64,000 bases of DNA from Clusia tigrina (Eukaryota; Arthropoda; Insecta; Diptera; Clusiidae): contig OV050032.1 in assembly GCA_920105625.2 (NCBI GenBank), positions 11,554,807 through 11,618,806 on the forward strand, read 5' to 3'. The notes under the pieces are model-generated. The model searched no databases and was not told where the DNA came from. It saw only the letters and a program-made list of their open reading frames with translations. The position numbers and the translations under genes are program-made. This document shows, piece by piece, positions 37,584 to 55,239 of this stretch (position 1 is the stretch's first letter; every line of letters starts with the position of its first letter).

Positions 37584-38329
37584 TAAAATAAATGCTAGCC
37601 AAATGTTTTCATTATATGCTTAAAATATATATGTATATATTAATTCGTGTACATCTGCCATTAAAGTAACTTTTTTATTTTATAATTAATATTGCTCACA
37701 ATTATATGACAGATCACTGACGACTCGGAAGCACATGCCAATATTTGAATGCGCAATGCAAAATGTTTACCTGCAATTTAAGGTAAACACACTCACCCCC
37801 GAGTATTATCTTATAAAACTGTGTGACAGTAACAGGAATTGTGTCGCATGCAACCACTACCCAGCAGGGAAAGGAAATGTTTATGAAGAACATTCGTAGA
37901 AAACAGAAACATTTTTCATAAATGTGAGTCACATTAAAAAAGTTTTAATATCAGCAGAAAATCAATGATGATATAAAATCTTCCAGTCTTTGCAAAGTTA
38001 AAAAAAAAAATACAACATGGATATCATTTGAATGCAAAAATCGTTCCCTTGCACTCGTTAAGAACCGATTGCACAATAGCAAAAAATCGCATTAGGGCTA
38101 CAATATATGTATATAGCTTTTTAGCGATGTACATACAGAAGATGGTCACCTCATGTAAAAATCTTCCTTCACAGCAGAAAAATGCTACAGACGAATTGAG
38201 ACTAAATACAATTTAATTCTGTTGAAGACAATGTTTCTCTCACGTTCTTTCTAATACGTACAAACATTTGGAATTTGTAATACATTTTGTAGTAGGTACA
38301 AATTTTTTTAAATTAGGATCATGTTGATC

Positions 38330-39147
38330 CAAAATCAAGTCGTATTCCAGGCAGAGGTACTTGCAAATTTACCTCTGTGTTATCTTTAACCTCCGACGTA
38401 ACCATGTGGGTCAAGACATTGCTATAATGTCTGACAGTCAAGCAGCTATAAAAGCACTCAATTCATGCGAGATTCATTCTAAACTCGTATAGGAATGCGT
38501 AGAGCTTTTAAATAAGTTAGGAAGCCTCAATAAACTTTCCATAATATGGGTCCTAGGACACACTGGGATCCCTAGAAATGAAAAAGCGGATAGTCTTGCC
38601 AGGAATGGGACAGCCACACCTTTTATTGGGCCTGAGCCATTCTTTGGCATAGGTGCAACTAGCATAACAGATAAATTAAGACAGGAGGAAAAATCCAGAA
38701 GATCACGCTACTGGGCCTCACTACAAATACTTAGACAATCCAAACTCATGATGGGGGACTACAACTCAAAACGTGCAGCTCTATGTCTACAGTTAAGCAA
38801 AAGAAATTTAAGAACTCTGACAGGTCACCTCACAGGCCACTGTCCTTTAAGAAGCCACCTCATGAAACTGGGACTCTCACCAGTAGACACATGTAGGTTC
38901 TGCACGGAGGGAAAATAAACACCAGAGGTACATCTAATGAACTGCGAAGCCTTAGCTCGCAGTAGGAACATATATCTGGGGCAGAGACATTAGAGCAATG
39001 AACCCCAACTCAGTACTAAGCTTCCTTAGAACTGTTGGACTAATAGAAGACCTTTAATAGTTACTTGCAGGAAGAGTACAATAGATCTAATTGGTCGAGG
39101 TATACTTTCCCTCTTTATTTAATGCATTCATTCATTCATTCATTCCA
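38330..39147 (+). mobile_element. 5'-truncated non-LTR retrotransposon (RNase H and CCHC end) with (CATT)n tail
   Basis: The + strand preserves an RNase H stretch (VFQAEVLA; MSDSQAAIKALNS; IIWVLGHTGIPRNEKADSLA), then a tail domain with zinc-knuckle residues (CRFCTEG...PEVHLMNC) and the C-terminus SFLRTVGLIEDL with stop near 39060. Two in-frame stops show decay. After a 60-bp 3'UTR it ends in TGCATTCATTCATTCATTCATTCC (39123-39147), a simple-repeat tail of the kind found in the I/LOA/R1-like clades. Endonuclease and reverse transcriptase are absent. Confidence 0.75.
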
Positions 39148-42100
39148 CTATATACTATGTATATAGCTGGAGCAATTAATAATTTCATAAATGTATAAAA
39201 TAGTCAAAAGTAAAATATTTTCTATGCATGCATATTTATTTTACGTTGTCAAGTGTTCTAATATACACGCATTATGCTTTCTCATGACAGGGCAAAACTT
39301 TTTTATACGCAGATTCACAAATGGCTTGTTTGAGGCCCCACTTTCCGTATAAGAAAATGCATTCTTGTGTATTTTACCCTAAGCCCGAAAAATCAGAAAA
39401 TGATTTCTATTTCAAGTCATTGGCTTCTGCAGTGAGCACACACACACTAATGTTATTCATACGAATGTGCAAACAACAACAATATCCATGTGTGTGGCTC
39501 GTGAAATTGCCGATGATTTTTCCAATGTGGTTGCCACACACTTCAATATGTTGATACTCACTCAAGAGAGCAATGAAAGGTCTTTCAGAAAATTGTCTTT
39601 GAGTCAACATGGGTGTATAAACCACAGAAGATAGAGAATCTAATGCCTCATTCGCTGCCCTTACATATGGGTTAGTGTATTTAATAGTATATGTGCTTTT
39701 CCTATAGAGAGAGTTCAGCGGACTCACCACGATTTTGAGTGGATTGACCACGATTTTGAGTGTCCCACCTTTTTTCTTCGCTGGTATAAACTACTGTAAA
39801 AGGGAACAGAGTTCATAGAGAAATATTAATCGAGATTTTCATTGTTAAAAATTGACAAAAATTTATAGAACCGGCAAATATAGTAAATAAGTGAATATGT
39901 TACACATATATGTACATATGTACATATTTACTTATTTACATTTGCCACATGCATACGTGTATTTCTTTCTAGTTCCTTTTGTTTCTTTTAAATAAGCATC
40001 TCCATTCATAAATCACACAATCAACCAACTCATGCATATTTTCCATCCTTTCCATCCTTTCCAGCAAAATATTCATTCAACATGTTGCAAGTGTATTGAA
40101 CCATGATGCTACCCGCAGTTGTTGACAAACATAAGTGCCATTGCTTCAAGTTGAAAACAACGACAACGACGACAACGACGACAACAACAACAGCCACTTG
40201 AGCGCGCCTTGTAGTAGGATTTATGTAGTATCTTATTTCTAATTGTTTGCACTTCAGATAACAAAAAACAACCTTAAAACGCATTGAGAATGTTGTTGTT
40301 GTTGCTGTTTTATGATTCTCTCTTAGATTAGTGCGTGTTTAAGTGTTCTTGAAAACTGAAAGCACCGGAAAAAAATTAAATAAATAATTGACATTTTATA
40401 TTTAGAAAAACAAACGCCATTAAAATGCCTTTGTGAGCTGGTAACTGAAATTTGTTGGCATTTTGTGTGGAACGCTTTTTTAAAAGCCAAATTCAGCCTG
40501 GCCAGTCAAGCACACCACAAGGCGCGCACAGCTGCCAGTGAGCATCAGTGATCAGCTAAACTCTGAATCATACGGCGAACTCGTGTATGCATATGGATGT
40601 ACATGAGGTCAACAACATGCTCCAGCGCTCTTTTGTTACACACGGTGCCGTTGTTCGTATGTAATAACGACAAATCTTACGACCAGTTGTTAATTCACAC
40701 AAGTACTCGTATGTATATCCCTCTGGAACCATACACAGATAAGAGTAAAGGCGTGGTATATACATATTAGTATGTGCATATATAAATACATATTTATGTG
40801 CAAAGACTTTATCGTATCATTATGAGTACGCCAATTCTCTCCTCTACTTCAGCGTTTAGATGCGAGTAAAACATAAGCAGATTTTCCCTATATATGCATT
40901 TGTACATACTATACCAATAAGTGCCGTGCCCACAAATCGACAATTGAATATAGCTAAGGAAGTCAGCTCCCAGGGCATTCGACTAGTGTTTATCAGGGAT
41001 GCACCCAGAACAAATTTTCGAGGGTGCTTAGATTTTATAAGCAAAGAAATAAACAGAGTTCTACAAATTATCTCCTATTATCAGATAAAATTTTAGCCAG
41101 AATTTGCTCGAATTTCGAGCGCCAGGATTTAGTGGGATTACTAGATATTCAAATACCAAAGATATTAAAAAAATAAAACTGATTATGATTATAGTTTTGT
41201 CAAGTTTTTATTTGGACCACCTTACCACCTGGTGTGGAGTGGTTGATTGCTGTGAAATATTGACTAATATGCCGTGACTCAGGTGGTGTATATGTGTATA
41301 TACTCGTATGTGCATATACAAAGCCCTCGGGATAAAGACTTCTTCTTTAAAAAACAGAAACCTTCCCAATTTTGGACAAAGCCTTTGGGATAAATTGTTG
41401 CTTCCCTCCTTATAAAATGGATAAAAAATGTCCAGAATCCTCGATCAGATTTGGAATGAATATGGTTCTAATTGACAGTGCATTTATCACGATCTCTCCT
41501 CCTCCACATACAGGTATATGAACACGACGACGTCATGGAGAAAAATATTATCTAACTATTGAGCTTCGTTGGATATGGCATCACTTCTGATCGGCTCATA
41601 CATATATACACAATCCCACTTGCTGGTTTATTGTTTGGTTCTATTTAAATTGGATCTGCAACTAGCACATACGATCAAAATGCTTTTAGCATGTGGTAAT
41701 CCAGTTTTCAAGCACGACCTCAGAGCAGCCTCAGAATCATTCGAAATAATAAACAGCATACGGAAGTGTCTAGGATGCTGCATCTTAACTGATCAATACA
41801 TTTTCTGTAACCAAAAATAAGGTTTATACTCGATCGTATCGGTTGCTATAAATATACATATATCTAATTTATATTATATTGATCACTTCCTGAAATCAGA
41901 CTGATCAATAACGTTGAAAATTTTTGCTCCGTGTGCATTAAGTTCATGTAAAATATAATATTCACCATGAACAAATATTTCATTATAATAACTCTTTTAC
42001 ATTTCATGGTGCACTCTTTCAAAGAATCAAGGATAAACGCACTGAAGTGGACTTAATCAAAAATGCCTGTACTTGTAGAGAAACTTAGCATGCCCTCTTC

Positions 42101-42693
42101 TAAAAGCCAATAACTTCTTCCTACATTTAAGATACGTTGCCACAGAATGTAATAACCAGGAAACGAGTTTTGTGGCTCTAAAAACTGAGTCAAGGCTAAT
42201 TTTAGCTCTTTAAATTTTCAAAGCCTCAACATCCGTTCCCGACAAATAGCTACTCATGTAATGTAGGACATTGTTTTATGTTTGATAGTATGAACTTTAG
42301 AACCAAGAGAACATTTTAGGTACCATTCCTCATTATAGAATTCGGATTCCAAAACTTTTTTTCACAAATTCCAAGTAATTTTCGATCGGTTCAATTTTTA
42401 CCATCTAACTTAAACAGCTTATCTAATGTTGAAACTCTTCCGTATAAAAAATCCCTTCTCAATATCTTAGTTATTTCTGGGAGTTCACAAGAGTTGAGGG
42501 ACAAGGCTAAATCGACTGAGGAAAATTCATTGCTCCGAAATATGTCCATACCTAGAATCCAGGATACACTAAAACTGTGCATAGTACTGGTGCTAAGGAT
42601 ATTATTTTATATTTATATTATATTATTTATATATATATGCATTCGATCGTAAATATTTTAACACATTTTCTTGTATTTTACGTATAATTGCAG
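39148..42693. other. no recognised gene; end of the long Eip78C intron
   Basis: A 114-codon minus frame (39407-39751) is unassigned. It starts beside two copies of ACCACGATTTTGAGTG about 20 bp apart. A GAC/AAC trinucleotide tract lies at 40157-40195. The intron ends with TTTACGTATAATTGCAG at 42693. Confidence 0.45.
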
Positions 42694-44711
42694 CTGTGCG
42701 TTATGGTCGCGTACCGAAACGTTCACGTGAGCTGAATGGCACACCTTCATCTACGGACGAGTCCAATGCAATTGTGCGTGTAAGTACACCAGGTACGCCG
42801 AATACACCGCAAACGCCGCAAATGTGTTCTGTCGCCTCGTCGCCCTCGGAGCTGGGCGGTTGTAATGCCAACACCAATACACCCGGCAGTGGCGTACAAC
42901 TGACCAGCGAAGGCGATGCCATGCCCGGCACAGCGACCGAATTGACCGTCTATGATGTAATTATGTGCGTGTCGCAGGCTCATCGCATGCACTGCTCATA
43001 TACCGAGGAGCAGACGCGCGAACTCATGCGGCGACCCATATCAGTGCCGCAGAACGGGGTAAGCACACATTTCTCTAGACTCTTACCTACTGATGACAAC
43101 ACTCAACGCTGCTCGTACGCCATTTGTGTGCAGAATAGAATGACGAAAACCACGATCGTACAAAGTTGAGTGATGACATCAACAATTTACATATAAGCCC
43201 TTGAGATACACCGTCGTCTAATACACATCGATGGGCCCGTGCAACAGCGCCACGTCTCAGGTTATTGTCCACACGTAAATATTTCCATATACTCGTACAT
43301 ATATTTCGATCCGAAAATAAATAATAAAGCAAACAAACCCAAAACTAACCTGAAGTACGAGCTCACTGTTGCACGGACCCGTATCGATACCTGCTTATGT
43401 GCAGGTTTAGTTTGCAACGTATCTATAGCATATTTGAGATATTGTTTCCTTGTAGATAGCCACATCAGTATCCGAGACATTGGAATTTCAAAAAATATGG
43501 CTCTGGCAGCAATATGCAGCTCGTGTCACGCCCGGTGTTCAACGTATCGTTGAGTTCGCGAAACGGGTGCCTGGCTTCTGTGATTTCACTCAAGATGATC
43601 AATTGATTCTCATCAAATTAGGTTTCTTCGAGGTGTGGCTAAGCCATGTGGCGCGTATGATCAACGACGCGACCTTGACATTTGATGATGGCACCTACCT
43701 TACGCGACAGCAGCTCGAAATTCTGTATGATGTAAGTTTTTAATTGACGGTATTTTTTGTTAGCACCCCACATACAGTAGACTAGAGTAAAATGCATTAT
43801 GCACCCTGTATTAAATACATATTGCTCGTATGCACAAGAATGACATTCTAATGTGTAAGTAAGTTATTGTTTTGAAATTCGTAACAAAAACAATTTTGCA
43901 ACTGCAAATCGTCCCTATATACATGATGCCGCTGCTAAACTTCCATGAACTATAGACATATTTGAAATGAGTATTGAGACGATGTTTAATTCCTGCAGAA
44001 AAAAAGTAAAAATGATAAAAACTATATTTAATTTCTGGTGACTCCCAAAAGTATGCAATGGAAACTGTAAGAAATTCGCAAACACACGGGAGAAAGCCGT
44101 ACTAGTCGTACTGACAATACTACTGAAGACAGCAAAAAAGCAGAGGCAATATCATCGCCGAAATAGCTCAGTTGGGAGAGCGTTAGACTGAAGATCTAAA
44201 TGTCCCCGGTTCAATCCCGGGTTTCGGCAATGTGTTCATTTTTGTAACTTATTTTTCGCACTATTTTACACTGAACAAAATTTTGTTTATGCTTCCTTTT
44301 AATAAAATTATTTATTTGTTTTTTTTTACTTAGACCGATTTTGTCATCTCATTGATAAACTTTGCCAATACTCTCAATGGATATGGCCTCAACGACACCG
44401 AGATTGGTCTTTTCTCGGCCATGGTACTACTTGCCTCAGACCGTTCAGGCATATCGGAGCACAAAGTAATCGCACGCACACGCGAACGTGTTGCCGAGGC
44501 GCTACGTGTGCAAATCGTACGCTCTAGATCCGGCTCCACGCAAGCACTGCAACTGATGCCGGCACTCGAGGCTAAAATACCCGAATTGCGCTCACTCGGC
44601 GCAAAACACTTCTCTCACTTAGACTGGCTGCGAATGAATTGGACCAAGTTACGGTTGCCGCCGTTATTTGCCGAAATTTTCGACATACCCAAGACGGAAG
44701 ACGATCTCTAG
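42694..44711 (+). CDS. Eip78C: Eip78C (E78, NR1E) nuclear receptor, hinge and ligand-binding domain exons
   Basis: Three exons join in frame: 42694-43058 (starts with two bases of a split codon), 43456-43731 and 44334-44711 (stop TAG). Introns are 43059-43455 and 43732-44333, both phase 0 with GTAAGC/GTAAGT donors and TAG acceptors. The first exon opens with VRYGRVPKRSREL, the linker straight after the second zinc finger of E78-type receptors. It continues with a Ser/Thr/Pro-rich hinge and the start of the ligand-binding domain (LTVYDVIMCVSQAHRMHC). The second exon carries the receptor signature FCDFTQDDQLILIKLGFFEV. The last ends with the AF-2 helix (LFAEIF) eight residues before the stop, so there is no long F domain, which separates it from E75. 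Family knowledge: an ecdysone-induced early-late nuclear transcription factor related to Rev-erb and E75. The zinc-finger exons were not found in the window. The identification rests on strong motif identity to the fly protein as I remember it. Confidence 0.95.
44157..44229 (+). tRNA. tRNA-Phe: tRNA-Phe (anticodon GAA), nested in the last Eip78C intron
   Basis: A complete 73-nt cloverleaf. The acceptor stem GCCGAAA (44157-44163) pairs with TTTCGGC (44222-44228), with discriminator A at 44229. The A box lies in TAGCTCAGTTGG. The anticodon stem TTAGA/TCTAA (44183-44187 / 44195-44199) encloses loop CTGAAGA with anticodon GAA at 44190-44192. The T arm carries the B box GGTTCAATCCC. No intron and no encoded CCA. 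A run of five T at 44239-44243 can end Pol III transcription. The host intron is 602 bp and both genes point the same way. The variable region reads AAATGTC where I expect AAAGGTC from memory, a small difference that leaves every stem intact. Confidence 0.97.
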
Positions 44712-45608
44712 ACCGCCTCTTTAGCAAATGTGGAAAGGAAGAAATGTGGCAGTGAGGAAATTTAGCAGGCGTGCGGAGCATTTGATAAATGAAACGGCAA
44801 CAATGGAAGGCTGCAATAGTTAAAAAACACCAATTGAAATGTAAATCGTTGAGTAAGAGGGAAGGAAAAAACCGAAAAGACCGAAAACTAATTTTGTCTA
44901 ACAAACACACACACACACACAAATGCAGACTAAATAAAAATAAAAACAAATGTAAGAAAAGTGAATGAATAAAGCAAATATTATATGTATGTACGTTATT
45001 TCACAATTACTCTAGATAATAAGTATTAAATTTAAAAAGCAAATTTAAAGGAATATAAAACGCAATTTTACCGCGAACATTTACGAGATTTTATTTTTAA
45101 TTATCATTGTATCATTTATGTTAAAATAATATAACATTAAATAAAATGAAAGCGGCGTCAACAGCACTAACAAAAACAAAACAAGAAGCGAGAATCAAGC
45201 ATATTGAAAAAGGATAAATGTAAATGAAAAAGAAAAATAAAGGAAACAGAGACGCAGCCCTAAAGCGAAATACAAAAATTGAATTGTGAATTGAAAATAA
45301 GGCATTGAGATATTGTGATTAAACGTTTAAAACAAACAAAGCATAAAATAAATTTAAATTTAAAGTAATTAAAATACTCCTTCACTAAAACTAAAATATA
45401 TTTGCATACGCATATATACAAAATAAATACAAAATCATTGACTTTTTACTATACACAAAAGAAAAAATTTTAAAATTATGAAACTAAAATAAATAATTTT
45501 GTTGTGTGGTTTCTCAAATATGAAATATATACTACATAATAAGCATATATAGCTGGAAAACAAAATTAAAGCTTCAAACAAAAAACAATAAAAAAAGAAA
45601 CTACACTA
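44712..45608 (+). other. Eip78C 3'UTR and immediate downstream spacer
   Basis: AT-rich non-coding sequence follows the stop codon. It contains a (CA)n tract (about 44904-44921) and several AATAAA poly(A) signals, the first at 44933-44938 and 44968-44973. More AATAAA motifs recur to about 45430, so the exact 3' end cannot be chosen by eye. No other gene is seen. Confidence 0.6.
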
Positions 45609-51193
<5,585 letters not shown>

Positions 51194-51455
51194 ATGGCAG
51201 CACTGCGAACTACACGGCCAAATGTGTACATGCATAGATCTGTTGGCATTTCGGGTATTCGTCAAACTTGCCGAAAGTGGACCAAGTCCATTTTTACGCA
51301 ACAACTAGTCTCGTCGCAGGGTAAAGTTTATAATTTTGGTTTATGCTTAACTTAACTCAGATTTATTATCTTAAACAACTGTTGATCAATTATGTACTTA
51401 TATATTTTTTCTATCTCAAGGCGGTACAATCTCATGGCTTTTTCCACAATTGTGA
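51194..51455 (+). CDS. candidate small two-exon gene (53 aa, mitochondrial-type N-terminus)
   Basis: Exon 1 (51194-51320) starts with an ATG in context CCAATGG and encodes MAALRTTRPNVYMHRSVG and onward. It is rich in Arg, Ser, Thr and Ala with no acidic residue, as in a mitochondrial targeting sequence. A donor GTAAAG at 51321 and a pyrimidine-rich acceptor (ctatctcaag, ending 51420) bound a 100-bp intron. Exon 2 (51421-51455) keeps the frame and adds GGTISWLFPQL before TGA. I do not recognise the protein. Supporting the call are the matching phase, intron size, splice signals and coding-like sequence. Against it are the tiny size and no homologue I can name. It lies 0.4 kb from a truncated hAT element on the other strand. 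Confidence 0.4.
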
Positions 51456-51862
51456 TTGTTTAGTTCTGTTCAACGGCAATGTCGTTGTTCATGTGAAGTG
51501 CCCCCCTTTCTGTGTTTAAATTATTATTGAAATCTTAATATGTAATCAAAGAGTATAAAAACATAGAGATTGAAGCAATCAAAATTTTGTATAATGGAAG
51601 TGTTGGCGATTTCACAAAAATCGGTGAGGGGCAAGGGGAAGCGAGATGCAATGAGTGTATTTATGTTCGGGTGGGTTTACTAGATAACCGCTCGAACAAA
51701 ATTATTGCAACAATAACTTCGTTTGTCATGCGACCTCTATATACATATGTATGTATACTCTTTGATGTAATTTAATTACAATTTTCAATTTACAATCTCG
51801 TATAAGATACTGAGCCTTTTATTACTAACTACAAATATTTCTCTTAAATATAACTCATTCGC

Positions 51863-53497
51863 CTACGTGGCCACGGTGATTCGCCTAATGATTAACTCCT
51901 TGTAGTTTTCAGAAGGCAAACTCCCATAAAAATCCACCAAGTCATGTTTTTCTTTAAAAGCGGTTTTAAGTGTGGTATCGCTTTGCAAATCTATGACGTT
52001 GATTTGCAAATCGGCTGGTACATTGTCGATATCCACTGCGAAGGGGTTTGCAAAAACCTCCAGCTTACTTGCGATCTTTTTAAAGTCAACAAAACGATTT
52101 TCAAACTCAGTTAGCAGTTGCATTAATGCACTTTTCATTTTAGTATTTTGCCAAACAAAATTTACTCCAGCTTCTTCTACTGCTTTCTTGCAATTTGGAA
52201 AATGGTCAAGTTTTCTTTCGCCGATATGCTTAATAAATAATTTTAATTTCTTTTCAAATGATTTAACATCTGAATACATATTACATATCAATTTATTTTT
52301 TCCCTGTAAACGTGTATTCAGTGTATTCAATTCGGAAGTCAAATCAGTTAAAAAGCCAAGATCTACAACCCACTGCTTATTGGAAAGTTCGTGTATTGCC
52401 TTTCCTTTCATCTCCATAAAGTTACTAATTTCTTTCCGTAAATGAAAAAATCTTTGAAGAGCTGCTCCTCGGCTGAGCCATCTTACTTCGCAGTAATACA
52501 TCACGTCACCATATTCAGCTTCCACTTCTTCTAAAAACTTTTGGAATTGGCGGTGAGTAAGTCCATTTTTCCTTATAAAATTAATAACGGATACAACGGT
52601 ATCCATTATTTCTTTCCACGATAAAACCTTGCAACACAATGCTTCTTGATGGACAATACAGTGAAATATAAATGGAACTTTACATCCAGACTCTTGTACT
52701 TTCCTGTTGACTCTTCCGACAACACCTTTATTATGACCGCTCATGTTCTTGCCCCCGTCCGTGGTGATGCTGGTTAATTTATTCCAGCTCAAGCCGCATG
52801 AAACCAAGGCTTGGTCCAAGTGGTGAAATAAATCCTCTCCCTTTGTAGTTCCTTCAAGACTGCACATTTTTAGTAATTCCTCATAAACAGAAAAGTTTTC
52901 GTCGATTCCTCTTACAAATATAAGCAGTTGTGCCGTATCTGACACGTCCGTACTTTCGTCCATCGCAAGAGAGAAGTACACAAAAGTCTGCGCTTTATCC
53001 ATCAGTTGTTCACGCAAGTTTGCACCCAAGCCTTCGGTCCGTCGAGTGCAAGTTCTAGCAGAGAGACTGATATTTTCAAAAAATTTTTTCTGTTCCGGGC
53101 ATAGTACCTCTGCGATAGCTAAGACACACTCTTTTACAAGTTCACTGTCGTTAAATGGGCGACCATGCTTTGCTATTATCTCTGCTACTCTGTAGCTGGC
53201 ACAAACGGCTGATTCACTTTTATCTGTCATATCTTTAAAGGTGTTCTGCTGATTTTTGAGTGACGATTTCAAGTTAATGATTTTGTTTTTGCGAGACTCC
53301 CCTTCAAGACACCCAAATTTAGTTTTGTGCTCAACATCATAATGTCGCTTCAGGTTATATTCCTTTAGTACGGAGATACTCTTTTGACATATTAAACACA
53401 ATGGTTTTTGTTTAAATTCGATAAAAAAATATAAATTTGTCCATGCTTCATTAAAAATGCGTCTTTCGTCAATTATTTTTCTTTTTTTAGAAGCCAT
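51863..53497 (-). pseudogene. hAT transposase (GTF2IRD2/ZBED-like), lacks the C-terminal dimerisation domain
   Basis: A single 544-aa open frame. Residues 34-57 form a C2H2-like zinc finger (Cys34, Cys37, His52, His57). The RNase H-like core starts with the DEST motif (Asp180) and continues with TTDGGKNMSG (Asp247) and the hallmark HCIVHQEALC at 279-288. The frame matches the family until FYGSLPSENYKEL and then leaves it for IIRRITVAT and a stop. The last part of the core with the third catalytic acid region and the hAT dimerisation domain is missing. It is therefore unlikely to transpose. The ATG at 53497 is chosen because it precedes the zinc finger directly. Confidence 0.85.
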
Positions 53498-54001
53498 GTT
53501 GGGTGTATAAAACTGTAACAGTACAGAAATAAAATATAAAAAAAATTTAGTTAATTGTGTTACTTTTTGTATTTTTATTTACATACCAATGGATGTGCGT
53601 TTGTTGAAGGCTATCAATCAACTAACAAATTTAATTGATTCCTGCCTTGCCTATTGTAACTAAAAAGGCATAGCAAAAATCAAACCAAAACAATCGACAA
53701 ACGAGCGTGCCTCGGCACCAGCAACCAGCTCTCCTCGGCTAACCAGCGCCACTCTGTAAGCATCATTCGTATGTCGTACTTGTCGAACATGTATTAGGGT
53801 AGAGTGAAATTCAAAAAAAAATATGTTTTCACTCCACTCTAATATTGATCACGGTTTTTTCCTCTCAATGCGCATGTCGTTACAGTTTAAGTTTTGTGTG
53901 CGAAACCACTTAGGTTGAATGCTGGCGATTATCTTGCGGGCCGCAACAAGATGCCTCGCGGGCCGCATGCGGCCCACGGGCCGCAGGTTGCCGACCCATG
54001 G
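51863..54001 (-). mobile_element. hAT-superfamily DNA transposon, truncated at the transposase C-terminus
   Basis: The transposase frame runs on the minus strand from 53497. The 5' terminal region ends near 54001 with CATGGGTCGGCAACC (read on the minus strand), close to the CAGGGGTCGGCAACC inverted-repeat type of GTF2IRD2/ZBED-like hAT elements, followed inward by GCGGCCC-rich subterminal repeats (53935-53995). No matching inverted repeat is found beyond 51862, so the other end is lost. The copy is young enough to keep a 544-codon open frame. Confidence 0.85.
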
Positions 54002-55239
54002 CCTAATCTATAGCTACTCAAGTTTGCATATGCAATTGCTTGAGAATTGAGTGAGAAGTGTTGATAATAATTTGATCTATGGAAAATGTGTATACATGCC
54101 TGCAAGTGTTACGTATGGAATGAAGAAATGTAAAACTAAAAATATTATTCTTCCGATTTAAAATCCACTTTTCCACAAAATTCATAAAACTAGCTTGAAA
54201 ATATAATTAACACTAAAAACTAAATAAACAAACTAATAAAATACAACAAAAAATCGTATCGATAAAAAACAACAAAATTGTCTGCTTAATGCAAATATTA
54301 CATTTCAACGATTTTTTTCTATGTACTTAAACTAAAGTAATATGTAATTACAAATATTAATTTCACACCACACAACTGGATGGTAATATGAACGGTTCTA
54401 AGTAATCAAATGAAAACACAAAGAAAAAACAACCAACTTCAAACAAAATATGAAACTATAATTAAAAAATAGAAAAGTATTGTGAACAGTTAATGAAAGG
54501 AATGAATGCTTAAAGCTAAACACTGAATATATGTTTACTGTTGAATAGGAAACGACATGAAATAAAAATAAATTACAAATAAAAGCAAAAACACAAAACA
54601 CATGTTTATTTGCATAATTATTGCCGATTTGATGGCGAGTGTTCGCGATAGCCTGGGTAAGTAGAAAATCTCCGTAGAAGTGCTACGTAAGTACCCGAAA
54701 TCAATTCGGAATTTTCCGAACTAATTCATATAAAAACTATTTAGGAGAAAATGGAGTATGCGATGCCTATGAACTACACATTAATGCAATAGGTCTGCAA
54801 ACATGTTCATTCGATTGAAATTTACACTGAATTAAATTATTACACATAATTTATAAATGAAATTTATGTACATATAATTATCAAATTATCTTGTTGTGGA
54901 ACGTTTGTCATACATTATCTGAATGAGAACAAATTCCAAACATGTACCTCTTTGTCTTTGAATTCGACTCGATTACTATTTATTCGATTCTGCCCCTTAA
55001 TATTCCAAACACAGACGCACATTAGGAAACTTACTTAGTTCAACTGCAACAAAATTGTTGTTTTTATTTCATTTACATTTAGATCCGTATAAGTAATTAA
55101 AGCTTCAACGTCTAAACTAGGGAATAATTGCACTGTGGTAATTTAGGAAGCAACTTTTACAAATTTGACATTTATTGTTTTCAAACTGAGTTTCGATTAT
55201 TAATATCACCACACAAACAAACAGTACTCCAACGCTTAT
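54002..55239. other. spacer and IMPase 3' flank
   Basis: AT-rich, no gene. On the minus strand the region next to 55240 would hold the IMPase 3'UTR; I cannot fix its end. Confidence 0.5.

Noticed and set aside
1..42693. Search for the Eip78C zinc-finger exons (CEGCKGFF, CQYCRFKKC)
   Set aside because: No match seen by eye in any + frame; they probably lie upstream of the window.
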